Below, piece after piece: positions 1 to 5,396 of a stretch of DNA of 5,396 nucleotides. This DNA comes from Saprospiraceae bacterium. Its GTDB lineage: Bacteria; Bacteroidota; Bacteroidia; Chitinophagales; Saprospiraceae. Every line of letters starts with the position of its first letter. Positions within the stretch are counted from its first letter, which is position 1. The DNA is taken from the NCBI GenBank assembly GCA_027031185.1, contig JALVEF010000041.1:1-5396 (forward strand), read 5' to 3'. Position numbers and translations under genes: made by a program. Under the pieces are notes generated by a model. The model did no database searches, was not told the origin of the DNA, and worked only from the letters and a program-made list of their open reading frames with translations.

Positions 1-3000
1 AGTTGGGGGCAGGTGAGCTATTTGTAGAAAGTGACCGACTCACCATTGCCCTACGCGATCCGGCCACGGTGCATCTGCATCCGGGCCACCGGCCGCTGCC
101 TGATTCGATCCGCTGCCACGCGTACCAGGTACGATTTGCCGGCGCCCGGCCCACACCGGAAGTGACCGGTTCTCGCCCAAAAACGTATTACGAAAACTAC
201 TATTTGGGACAAGATCCTGTTCATTGGGCGAGTGGTGTGCCCGTGTACGAGCAGATTCGGAGTCGGAATTTGTATCCGGGTATTGATTTGTTGATGTACG
301 GAGACGAGGCAGGCGTGGAATACAGCTTTATCATTTCGCCGCAAAGCGGCGATCCCTCCCAAATAAAAATGCAGTATATCGGAGCAGACAGTCTGTATTT
401 GCGCAATGGCGACTTGCATGTTGTGACGTCTGTCAATGAAGTAACCGAACAAGCCCCGATAGCCTTTCAAGTAGTGGACGGCAAGCGGGTCCCCGTGCCA
501 TGCCGGTTTGTATTGTCGGGGCAAACCGTGCACTTCGCCCTGCCTGCCGGCTATGACAAAACACGGGAATTGGTGATAGATCCCGTCCTCAGCTTCGCAT
601 CCTTTTCGGGCTCATCCGCAGACAACTGGGGCTTTACGGCCACCAATGACGACTATGGCAATTTGTACGGCGGAGGCATTGTATTTGGGACCGGTTATCC
701 GGCGACGACAGGCGCCTATTCGACGACCTTCACCGGACACATTGACATTGGCATTTCAAAGTTCAGTACGGACGGCAGTACGCTCTTGTATGCCACATAT
801 CTGGGTGGGTCACAGACAGATGTCCCACACAGCATGATCGTCAATTCCGTCGGACAACTCATCGTCCTGGGCTCTACCTCATCCGATGACTTTCCCACCA
901 CTGCCAATGCCTTCCAACAGTCCTTTGGCGGGGGCACCGGGACAAGCACTTCAAGCTCTTTGAGCTACATCAATGGATCCGACATCACGGTCAGCATCTT
1001 TTCCTTGGATGGCAAGCAACTGACAGGCTCCACATACTTGGGCGGCACCGGCAACGACGGCGTATATTTCCAGGTATTCTCTTCATTGGTACACATGAAT
1101 TACGGGGATGATGTGCGCGGCGAAGTGTATGTAGATGATGCCAACAACATCTACATTGGCTCCGTGACGTCCTCCTCCGACTTTCCCGTCACGCCCGGCG
1201 CATTCATGTCCGCCCACGGCGGAGGAGAATATGACGGCGTGATCGTCAAAATGTCTTTTGACCTCAGTTCGGTGCTATTTGCCACCTATTTGGGCGGTTC
1301 ATCTGATGATGCGGTATTTTCGCTGAAAACCGACAAATCTGGAGATATCATTGCGGTGGGCCTGACCCGGAGCCAAAATTTTCCTGTCACCGGCTCCGGC
1401 CTACACTCCACCTACCAGGGCGGCACATCGGACGGCTTCGCCGTCCGGCTGGACGCCACCGGCAGCCAGTTGAAGGCCGGCACCTTTCTCGGTACCGGCG
1501 ACGAGGACCGGGCTTATTTCTTTGATTTTGATGTCCAGGGAGATATCATCGTCACCGGCCAATCACTGGGGGGGCATTACCCCGTCACACCCGGCGCCTA
1601 CGCCCATACCGGCAGCGGCCAGTTTATCCATGGCCTGGATGCCGACCTGCAAAATACGCTGTTTTCCGGCATCTTCGGTCTCGGTCAGGGGGAGCGAGAG
1701 CTGTCGCCGGCAGCCTTTATGGTGGATGTGTGTGACCGCATTTATTTCTCCGGTTGGGGTGGCCTGGTAAACAATGGCCCGATCAATAACATTTCAGGCC
1801 TGCCGACTACACCAAACGCCATCCAATCAGCTACCACAGGCAGCGACTTTTACTTCATAGTATTTCAGCCCCAACTGGCCGGCATCGAGTACGCCACCTA
1901 TTTCGGGGGCGGCACATCGCGCGAACATGTGGACGGCGGCACCAGTCGCTTTGACAGAGCAGGCACCATCTATCAGGCTGTGTGTGCGGGGTGCGGGGGC
2001 TATAGTGACTTCCCCACTACACCGGGCGCCTATTCAAACACCAACAATGCCAGTAACTGCAACCTGGGCGTCATCAAACTGGACTTTGAGCCGCCGCTGG
2101 TCGTGGCCAAGGGGCTGCCGGATCCGGCATTTTCGGGATGCGCACCGCTGACCATCACATTTAATAATTTCAGTATCGGTGCCACCACTTATTACTGGGA
2201 CTTCGGTGACGGTTCGCCGGCCAGCAAAGACGTCAACCCGGTGCATACATTTGACCAGGCCGGCGAATACAAGGTAATGCTCATCGCCAATGGTGGCGGC
2301 GGGCTGTGCAATGTGTCTGATACGATATTCATACCCATTTCGGTGATCGAAAATGATAGCACACATACCTCCACGCTATCCATTTGCACGGGCTCCCAAA
2401 TACTGCTGGAACCCAGCTTTGGCGTACCGGGGGCTTCTTACCTCTGGAACAACGGGACCACGGCATATTCGCAATATATAGATGCGCCAGGTACCTATTG
2501 GGTAGAGACGACGCTCTCGGGGTGCACCTACCGGGATTCTTTCATCGTGGACGAAAATGCCATCGGTGGCAGCAGCTTTGCCAACCTGCATAGCTGCACG
2601 GGTGATACGGTCACCCTGGCGCCGACCATCACGGCCGACAATGCCACCACCACGTGGAATACAGGCAGCACGGCACCGGTCTTGCAAGTCTATCAACCCG
2701 GATTGTACTGGGTGCAGTCCACCATTTCCGGCTGCACCAGAACCGACAGTTTTAATGTCGTTATCCACACGAATACCAATGTAAACTCCAGCGCAAGCCT
2801 GTGCGCCGGCGACACACTTGTCTTCGGCGGGGCGATACTGACCACAGACACCACGCTGACTCAAAACTTGACGTCTGCATTTGGATGTGACAGCACCGTC
2901 ACCCTGCAACTGTCTATTTTGCCCACTTACGAGATCACACGAGTGGACACTTTTTGTCAGATGAATGGCTATACACTGCCGGACGGCAGCTTCACCGACA

Positions 3001-3620
3001 CCGCCGGCACGTATCGCTTCGCATTGGTAACATCGGCAGGCTGTGACTCAGCGATCACCCTGCATCTGGCCACTTTTGATGCACAAGACCAATACCTATA
3101 CTTCCTGGAAGATACCGTCCAAATCGAACTGGGATACAGTGCCCTGCTGCACGTGCTGACCAATCTGCCCTCGTTTCACATCGAAGCCGCCGACGGCTCT
3201 TTTGCTTGCGACGACTGCTTGCAGCCGGTCGTCACCCCCTACCAATCCACCATGTATTTTTTGGCTGGCAACAACCGCTACGCCTGTCCTGTGGAAGATT
3301 CGGTGTGGGTACGTGTGCTCCGCACACGTGAGGTCTATATCCCCAACGCCTTCTCACCCAATGGGGACGGCATCAATGACTTCTTCACTGTCTTTGCCGA
3401 CAAAGGGGTGGAGCAGATTGATTTATTGCGCATCTTCGACCGATGGGGCAATCTTATCTATGAGAGCCACGCTTTGGCACCCAATCGCGAACACCTGGGT
3501 TGGGATGGGCGGTTCCGGGGCAAACCAATGCAACCGGGGGTCTTTGTGTATGTGGCTGAAGTCCGTTTTCTCAATGGCGAACGGGCAGTCTATGCAGGAG
3601 ATGTGACTCTGATACGCTAA
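1..3620 (+). CDS. Large T9SS type B secreted protein: DUF7948-like domain, SBBP beta-propeller, PKD, Ig-like stalk, CHU_C sorting domain (5' partial)
   Basis: The protein is probably exported by the type IX secretion system and attached to or released from the cell surface; its ligand is unknown. The frame is open to the left edge (first full codon at base 3) and 1205 residues are visible. Residues 1-200 resemble the DUF7948 N-terminal domain (NYYLGQDPVHWASGV, LYPGIDLLMYG, ending LVIDPVLSF). Residues 197-695 carry about seven propeller blades marked by ATYLGGS and DFPVTPGAF motifs. Residues 700-782 are a PKD domain (YYWDFGDGSPASKDVNPVHTF). Residues 791-1024 form four short Ig-like repeats, 1030-1108 another Ig-like module, and 1111-1205 a CHU_C domain (IPNAFSPNGDGINDFF, FDRWGNLIYE, GVFVYVAEV). 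No signal peptide or initial NKGQW-type motif is visible, so I infer that some tens of N-terminal residues lie upstream; the TTG at base 3 is not a credible start. An adhesive or matrix role is inference from architecture only. Confidence 0.93.
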   Translation, partial: LGAGELFVESDRLTIALRDPATVHLHPGHRPLPDSIRCHAYQVRFAGARPTPEVTGSRPKTYYENYYLGQDPVHWASGVPVYEQIRSRNLYPGIDLLMYGDEAGVEYSFIISPQSGDPSQIKMQYIGADSLYLRNGDLHVVTSVNEVTEQAPIAFQVVDGKRVPVPCRFVLSGQTVHFALPAGYDKTRELVIDPVLSFASFSGSSADNWGFTATNDDYGNLYGGGIVFGTGYPATTGAYSTTFTGHIDIGISKFSTDGSTLLYATYLGGSQTDVPHSMIVNSVGQLIVLGSTSSDDFPTTANAFQQSFGGGTGTSTSSSLSYINGSDITVSIFSLDGKQLTGSTYLGGTGNDGVYFQVFSSLVHMNYGDDVRGEVYVDDANNIYIGSVTSSSDFPVTPGAFMSAHGGGEYDGVIVKMSFDLSSVLFATYLGGSSDDAVFSLKTDKSGDIIAVGLTRSQNFPVTGSGLHSTYQGGTSDGFAVRLDATGSQLKAGTFLGTGDEDRAYFFDFDVQGDIIVTGQSLGGHYPVTPGAYAHTGSGQFIHGLDADLQNTLFSGIFGLGQGERELSPAAFMVDVCDRIYFSGWGGLVNNGPINNISGLPTTPNAIQSATTGSDFYFIVFQPQLAGIEYATYFGGGTSREHVDGGTSRFDRAGTIYQAVCAGCGGYSDFPTTPGAYSNTNNASNCNLGVIKLDFEPPLVVAKGLPDPAFSGCAPLTITFNNFSIGATTYYWDFGDGSPASKDVNPVHTFDQAGEYKVMLIANGGGGLCNVSDTIFIPISVIENDSTHTSTLSICTGSQILLEPSFGVPGASYLWNNGTTAYSQYIDAPGTYWVETTLSGCTYRDSFIVDENAIGGSSFANLHSCTGDTVTLAPTITADNATTTWNTGSTAPVLQVYQPGLYWVQSTISGCTRTDSFNVVIHTNTNVNSSASLCAGDTLVFGGAILTTDTTLTQNLTSAFGCDSTVTLQLSILPTYEITRVDTFCQMNGYTLPDGSFTDTAGTYRFALVTSAGCDSAITLHLATFDAQDQYLYFLEDTVQIELGYSALLHVLTNLPSFHIEAADGSFACDDCLQPVVTPYQSTMYFLAGNNRYACPVEDSVWVRVLRTREVYIPNAFSPNGDGINDFFTVFADKGVEQIDLLRIFDRWGNLIYESHALAPNREHLGWDGRFRGKPMQPGVFVYVAEVRFLNGERAVYAGDVTLIR
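591..2087 (+). repeat. SBBP-type beta-propeller blade repeats within the large protein
   Basis: Residues 197-695 contain degenerate blade repeats. One marker is the (F/Y)ATYLGG strand, at residues 263, 342, 426 and 630, with diverged versions near 492 (AGTFLG) and 554 (FSGIFG). The second marker is the DFPxTPGA turn, at residues 232, 296, 393, 459, 526, 600 and 669. Spacing is irregular, roughly 62 to 84 residues, and the DNA is not repetitive, so these are old protein-level duplications rather than a recombining tandem array. Seven turn motifs suggest a seven-bladed propeller. The last blade has the unusual conserved-looking stretch EHVDGGTSRFD followed by VCAGCGG. Confidence 0.75.
2373..3074 (+). 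repeat. Four short Ig-like stalk repeats, two of each of two types, in the large protein
   Basis: Two homologous units lie at residues 791-850 and 861-920. Each has Cys-Thr-Gly near the start (SICTGSQILL, HSCTGDTVTL), then LWNNGTT or TWNTGST, then PGTYWVETTLSGC or PGLYWVQSTISGC, and ends in DSF. Two shorter units at about 931-972 and 982-1024 start with LCAGD or FCQMNGY and end with GCDSTVTLQL or GCDSAITLHL. Paired cysteines in each unit suggest one disulfide per domain, as expected for an extracellular stalk. The units have diverged at the DNA level. Confidence 0.7.
3311..3329 (+). repeat. Perfect 8-bp inverted repeat with 3-nt loop inside the coding region
   Basis: Bases 3311-3318 (ACGTGTGC) are perfectly complementary to 3322-3329 around the loop TCC. 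The hairpin lies at the linker (residues 1103-1109) just before the CHU_C domain. It lacks a T tract and is inside an uninterrupted frame, so it is not a terminator. It may be chance; no function is claimed. Confidence 0.5.
3333..3617 (+). other. CHU_C / type B T9SS C-terminal sorting domain
   Basis: The last 95 residues (1111-1205) match the gliding-motility-associated C-terminal domain. Visible hallmarks are IPNAFSPNGDGINDFF at the start, LRIFDRWGNLIYE in the middle, a GWDG turn, then PGVFVYVAEV, and an end in YAGDVTLIR. In characterised Bacteroidetes this domain directs passage through the outer-membrane type IX secretion translocon. The domain is complete and the stop follows immediately, as is usual for this family. 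Confidence 0.93.
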
Positions 3621-3828
3621 TTCTGTGCGCTCCGTCACACGGACAAGGTGAACATTTCGCTTTTCTTTGTATTATACTCGTCGCGAAGCGGTGCGGGACA
3701 CTGACAGGATGTCCGCGTCCCTTCTTTCCGGCCCGCCCGGCCCGGAAAGAAGGGACGCGGACAATGCCTCCTATCCCCCTAAACCGCTGCGCGTACAAAT
3801 ACCAATCGAACAAAAAACTGCAAAGAAG
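3621..3828. other. 208-bp intergenic region with two hairpins
   Basis: The gap holds a small perfect hairpin at 3631-3643 (TCCGT, loop CAC, ACGGA) 10 bases after the stop at 3618-3620, but with no T run, so it is a poor terminator. An AT-rich stretch at 3654-3678 (TTTCTTTG at 3662-3669, one mismatch to the Bacteroidetes TAnnTTTG element, then TATACT at 3673-3678) is the only promoter-like sequence I see for the nitroreductase gene, without a convincing upstream element. A strong 22-bp-stem hairpin follows at 3710-3763. The plus frame from 3667 to the nitroreductase is open, but its translation has no recognisable domain. Confidence 0.5.
3710..3763. repeat. Long perfect inverted repeat: 22-bp stem, 10-nt GC-rich loop
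   Basis: Bases 3710-3731 are exactly complementary to 3742-3763, leaving the loop CCCGCCCGGC (3732-3741). The right arm ends 65 bases before the chosen nitroreductase start. No T tract follows on the plus strand (the next bases are ATGCC), so it is not a standard intrinsic terminator. Possible roles are an mRNA 3'-end stabiliser for the upstream gene, a structured leader for the nitroreductase, or a dispersed palindromic (REP/MITE-like) element. A weaker stem upstream, 3696-3700 pairing with 3710-3714 and extended by two more pairs around a bulged G, would compete with the left arm. I see no second copy in this window. Confidence 0.8.
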
Positions 3829-4404
3829 ATGACAACAGAAGAACTGAATGACCTGATTCGGTCCAGGCGTTCTATCTATCCGCCCGAGTACCTGGACAAG
3901 GAAATCCCCAAAGACGTACTGGAGACCATCCTGACCAACGGCACTTATGCGCCCAACTACTTCCGCACGGAGCCGTGGCGCTTCAAAGTCCTGACCGGTG
4001 AAGCCAAAAATCGCCTGGGGCGATTTTTGGCCGAAGCCTATAAGGCCAACACCCCGCCGGAAGACTTCCGCGAAAAGAAATACAACAAAATCCTCAACAA
4101 GGGCAAGAAATCCGGCGCCGTCATTGCCATCTGTATGAAGCGTGACCCGCAAGAGCGACCCAAAGAGTGGGAAGAGATGGCCGCCGTGGCCATGGCCGTT
4201 CAAAATATGTGGCTGACAGCTACCCAACTGGGCATCGGCGCCTATTGGGGTACGCCGCCTGCCGCCGCCAAGGCCGGCAAGATCTTGCCCCTGGATGACG
4301 GCGAGAGGTGCCTGGGATTCTTCTTCATGGGTTATGTCGAAAATGCCCGCCGGCCCGACAAGCGGCTCCCGCTCAACGAGCGTGTCGTCTGGTTGGACGA
4401 ATAA
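3829..4404 (+). CDS. YdjA-like nitroreductase family protein
   Basis: This is a predicted cytoplasmic FMN-dependent, NAD(P)H-using oxidoreductase of the nitroreductase superfamily, substrate unknown. It has 191 residues, normal for the small YdjA-like subgroup. The N-terminal RSRRSIYPP (11-19) is the usual phosphate-contacting Arg/Ser segment; APNYFRTEPWRFKV (41-54) replaces the classical N-x-Q-P-W motif with the TEPWRF version I recall from Bacteroidetes relatives. WEEMAAVAMAVQNMWL (114-129), GIGAYWGTP (135-143) and CLGFFFMGYV (161-170) are the remaining family blocks. I chose ATG 3829 because similarity begins there; the frame extends 54 codons upstream to a TTG, but that part is low-complexity and crosses the hairpin. 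An A/G-rich AAAGAAG just before the ATG may help initiation. It is followed by its own terminator. Family assignment is firm; the physiological reaction is not known. Confidence 0.93.
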   Translation: MTTEELNDLIRSRRSIYPPEYLDKEIPKDVLETILTNGTYAPNYFRTEPWRFKVLTGEAKNRLGRFLAEAYKANTPPEDFREKKYNKILNKGKKSGAVIAICMKRDPQERPKEWEEMAAVAMAVQNMWLTATQLGIGAYWGTPPAAAKAGKILPLDDGERCLGFFFMGYVENARRPDKRLPLNERVVWLDE

Positions 4405-4412
4405 ACGCGGCC

Positions 4413-4445
4413 AAAAGAGACGCACGGGCGTGCGTCTCTTTTTTT
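4413..4445 (+). terminator. Rho-independent terminator after the nitroreductase gene
   Basis: A perfect 10-bp GC-rich stem (AGAGACGCAC at 4416-4425 with GTGCGTCTCT at 4430-4439) closes on the four-base loop GGGC. It extends by three A-T pairs at its base and runs into a seven-T tract at 4439-4445. It starts 8 bases after the nitroreductase stop and separates that gene from pnuC. The A-rich left flank (AAAA, 4413-4416) might give weak activity on the other strand too. Confidence 0.93.
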
Positions 4446-4449
4446 GCCG

Positions 4450-4480
4450 TTCGACCTTTATCCCCGAAATACTACCTTTA
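4450..4480 (+). promoter_or_regulatory. Possible Bacteroidetes-type promoter for pnuC
   Basis: TACCTTTA at 4473-4480 matches the Bacteroidetes -7 consensus TAnnTTTG at all but the last base. TTCG at 4450-4453, 19 bases upstream, is a one-mismatch match to the -33 TTTG box at an acceptable spacing. The site lies between the upstream terminator and pnuC, where a promoter is needed. The predicted transcript start would be only a few bases before ATG 4491, implying either a nearly leaderless mRNA or translation from the internal ATG at 4536. Based on short motifs only. Confidence 0.35.
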
Positions 4481-4490
4481 CACCTAAAAA

Positions 4491-5114
4491 ATGACGGACT
4501 GCTTTTTGGCGCCGTATCGCGGAGCGCTGCCCTGGATGGTTGCCCTGGAGATCACGGCCGCGCTGATGGGCGTAGTCAGCGTCTGGCTGGCCAAAAAAGA
4601 AAATATCTGGGTATTCCCCACCGGTATCATCAGCACCGCACTCTATACCTGGATCTGCGCCACCTACGAGCTGCGCGGCGACATGGTCATCAATGCCTAT
4701 TACACGGCCATGAGTTTGTACGGATGGTATATGTGGCTGCGCCCGGCGCCGGGCGACCAAGCCGACCACCGGCTCATCTCCCGTACCAACAAGCGCGAAA
4801 AAATATGGATCGTGATTTCCTTTGTGGCGGCGGTTCTTTTTGTGTTGGGGGTGTATAAGTTCTTCGGCACGCCCATCACCTACATCTCCTACATTGACGC
4901 TTTTACCACGGCCGTATTTTTCATCGCCATGTGGCTGATGGCCTTGAAGAAGATTGAGAACTGGACGTTTTGGATTCTGGGCAATGTCATCTCCGTACCC
5001 CTATACCTGATCAAACACTTGTGCTTCACGGCGGTACAATACAGCATTTTCCTGGTCATCGCCATTGCCGGATATTTGGAATGGCGGCGCCGGCTGGCTG
5101 CTCTGCACCGCTAA
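4491..5114 (+). CDS. pnuC: PnuC-family nicotinamide riboside (vitamin) transporter
   Basis: This inner-membrane protein probably facilitates uptake of nicotinamide riboside, which cytoplasmic phosphorylation would trap for NAD synthesis; some Bacteroidetes homologues instead take up thiamine (PnuT), so the substrate is not certain. It has 207 residues and about seven hydrophobic segments (near 16-33, 40-58, 66-83, 104-122, 130-150, 156-175 and 177-196). Family blocks seen are KKENIWVFPTGIISTALY (35-52), NAYYTAMSLYGWYMW (68-82), and the paired late block ENWTFWILGNVISVPLYLIK (156-175) with AVQYSIFLVIAIAGYLEWRR (181-200). The 84-103 loop is charged and probably cytoplasmic. ATG 4491 is used, but ATG 4536 (residue 16, MVALEITAALMGVV) is a good alternative: family similarity starts there and GGAG lies 11 bases before it. 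No thiamine genes or NAD kinase or adenylyltransferase are adjacent to settle the substrate. Confidence 0.9.
   Translation: MTDCFLAPYRGALPWMVALEITAALMGVVSVWLAKKENIWVFPTGIISTALYTWICATYELRGDMVINAYYTAMSLYGWYMWLRPAPGDQADHRLISRTNKREKIWIVISFVAAVLFVLGVYKFFGTPITYISYIDAFTTAVFFIAMWLMALKKIENWTFWILGNVISVPLYLIKHLCFTAVQYSIFLVIAIAGYLEWRRRLAALHR
4740..4755. repeat. Perfect 16-bp GC palindrome within pnuC
   Basis: Bases 4740-4755 read identically on both strands, centred on GGCGCC. They encode residues 84-89 (R-P-A-P-G-D) of the hydrophilic loop after the third membrane segment. There is no spacer, so it would form only a poor RNA hairpin. It may simply reflect GC-rich proline, alanine and glycine codons. 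Confidence 0.6.
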
Positions 5115-5120
5115 AACCAC

Positions 5121-5138
5121 ACCGGCCGCCAGGCCGGT
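5121..5138. terminator. Hairpin between convergent genes, possible bidirectional terminator
   Basis: ACCGGCC (5121-5127) pairs perfectly with GGCCGGT (5132-5138) around the loop GCCA. It sits six bases after the pnuC stop (5112-5114) and six bases beyond the stop of the minus-strand gene (5145-5147), the expected place for a shared terminator. The T tracts are short and imperfect: AAACTTT follows on the plus strand, and GTGGTTTT on the minus strand. Activity is therefore less sure than for the terminator at 4413-4445. Confidence 0.6.
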
Positions 5139-5144
5139 AAACTT

Positions 5145-5396
5145 TCACAAAAAACCGTACCGCCGGCTGTAAGACAGCATCTGGGCTGCAAAGTCATCCG
5201 GATACTCGACTTTCACATCTATGATATGGCCGTCCTTGTCTTTGACCGGGACCAGCTCCGGATTGATAAAGCCGCCGTAAGGTGCCAGATGCAGTTTCTC
5301 CACGCGGGCCAATACCTCGCGATGCAAGTCCTGATCCAGCTTGCGCCCGTAGGTCTCAAAAAGATGCTTGACGGCCGCGTAGTCGCCCTCGGACTT
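5145..5396 (-). CDS. C-terminal end of a probable M49 dipeptidyl-peptidase III-like zinc peptidase (5' partial)
   Basis: The last 83 codons of a minus-strand gene run off the right edge; the stop is TGA at 5145-5147. The visible sequence begins KSEGDYAAVKHLFETYGRK and continues with LHREVLARVEKLHLAPYGGF, INPELVPVKDKDGHIIDVKV and EYPDDFAAQMLSYSRRYGFL. I recognise this as the tail of Bacteroidetes peptidase M49 / DPP III homologues, which release dipeptides from oligopeptide N-termini and are sometimes labelled Zn-dependent hydrolase or dihydrofolate reductase in databases. The zinc site (HExxGH and the second glutamate) would lie outside the window, so catalytic competence cannot be judged. 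An internal ATG at 5325-5327 exists but similarity continues upstream of it, so it is not the start. It converges on pnuC with 30 bases between the stops. Confidence 0.78.
   Translation of the reverse strand, partial: KSEGDYAAVKHLFETYGRKLDQDLHREVLARVEKLHLAPYGGFINPELVPVKDKDGHIIDVKVEYPDDFAAQMLSYSRRYGFL

Noticed and set aside
2376..2909. Minus-strand open frame of 177 codons antisense to the stalk repeats of the large protein
   Set aside because: It lies wholly inside the Ig-like coding region, and its translation is rich in Arg, Gly and Ala without any domain; it is explained by codon bias of the real gene.
591..3074. Recombining DNA tandem repeats or a phase-variable tract in the large protein gene
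   Set aside because: The repeats are detectable only at protein level with irregular spacing; no identical DNA units or long homopolymer tracts are present.
3631..3643. Small hairpin after the large protein gene as its terminator
   Set aside because: The stem is only 5 bp and is followed by CAAGGTG rather than a T tract.
3667..3828. 54-codon upstream extension of the nitroreductase frame from a TTG
   Set aside because: Family similarity starts at the ATG at 3829, the extension is Pro/Arg-rich without a domain, and it would have to be read through the 22-bp hairpin.
3571..4425. Minus-strand open frame of 284 codons antisense to the nitroreductase
   Set aside because: It mirrors a well-recognised plus-strand gene, crosses the terminator and the long hairpin, and its translation has no recognisable domain; it is a composition shadow.
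4446..4490. Riboswitch (NAD+-type or TPP) upstream of pnuC
   Set aside because: Only 45 bases separate the upstream terminator from the pnuC ATG, too little for either fold, and no conserved core is visible.
4295..4858. Plus-strand 187-codon frame bridging the nitroreductase end and the pnuC start
   Set aside because: It overlaps two recognised genes in another frame and reads through the terminator; no domain is seen.
3829..5114. Nitroreductase and pnuC as one NAD-related operon
   Set aside because: A strong intrinsic terminator and a possible promoter lie between them, so co-transcription is unlikely to be the main mode; shared direction alone is not evidence of joint function.

Overview
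The window looks like ordinary chromosome of a Bacteroidota member, most likely of the Saprospiria/Saprospiraceae type. The pointers are a very large secreted protein ending in a CHU_C (gliding-motility-associated, type B type IX secretion) sorting domain, a TEPWRF-type YdjA-like nitroreductase, a PnuC transporter, and the tail of an M49-type peptidase with the C-terminus seen in Bacteroidetes homologues. Purine-rich Shine-Dalgarno sequences are weak or absent, which also fits. The lineage is an inference from protein style, not from a marker gene.

Layout: bases 1-3620 (+) hold the 3' part of a giant cell-surface or secreted protein. Its N-terminal signal region lies off the left edge. It has a DUF7948-like N-terminal domain, a beta-propeller of about seven SBBP-like blades, a PKD domain, four short Ig-like stalk repeats, one further Ig-like module and the C-terminal sorting domain. 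A 208-bp gap (3621-3828) follows, dominated by a perfect 22-bp-stem hairpin. Bases 3829-4404 (+) encode a YdjA-like FMN nitroreductase, closed by a textbook intrinsic terminator (4413-4445). Just after it, a possible Bacteroidetes-type promoter precedes pnuC (4491-5114, +), a nicotinamide riboside-type vitamin transporter. A short perfect hairpin (5121-5138) separates pnuC from a convergent gene on the minus strand (5145-5396), which is the last 83 codons of a probable dipeptidyl-peptidase III-like M49 metallopeptidase.

The genes look like independent transcription units. The terminator and promoter between nitroreductase and pnuC argue against an operon, so a shared NAD theme (NAD(P)H-using enzyme, NAD precursor importer) is suggestive at most. 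I found no tRNA, rRNA, CRISPR array, insertion sequence or riboswitch, and no convincing undescribed system. The items most worth a second look are the long intergenic hairpin at 3710-3763 and the conserved-looking EHVDGGTSRFD/CAGCGG segment in the propeller of the large protein.
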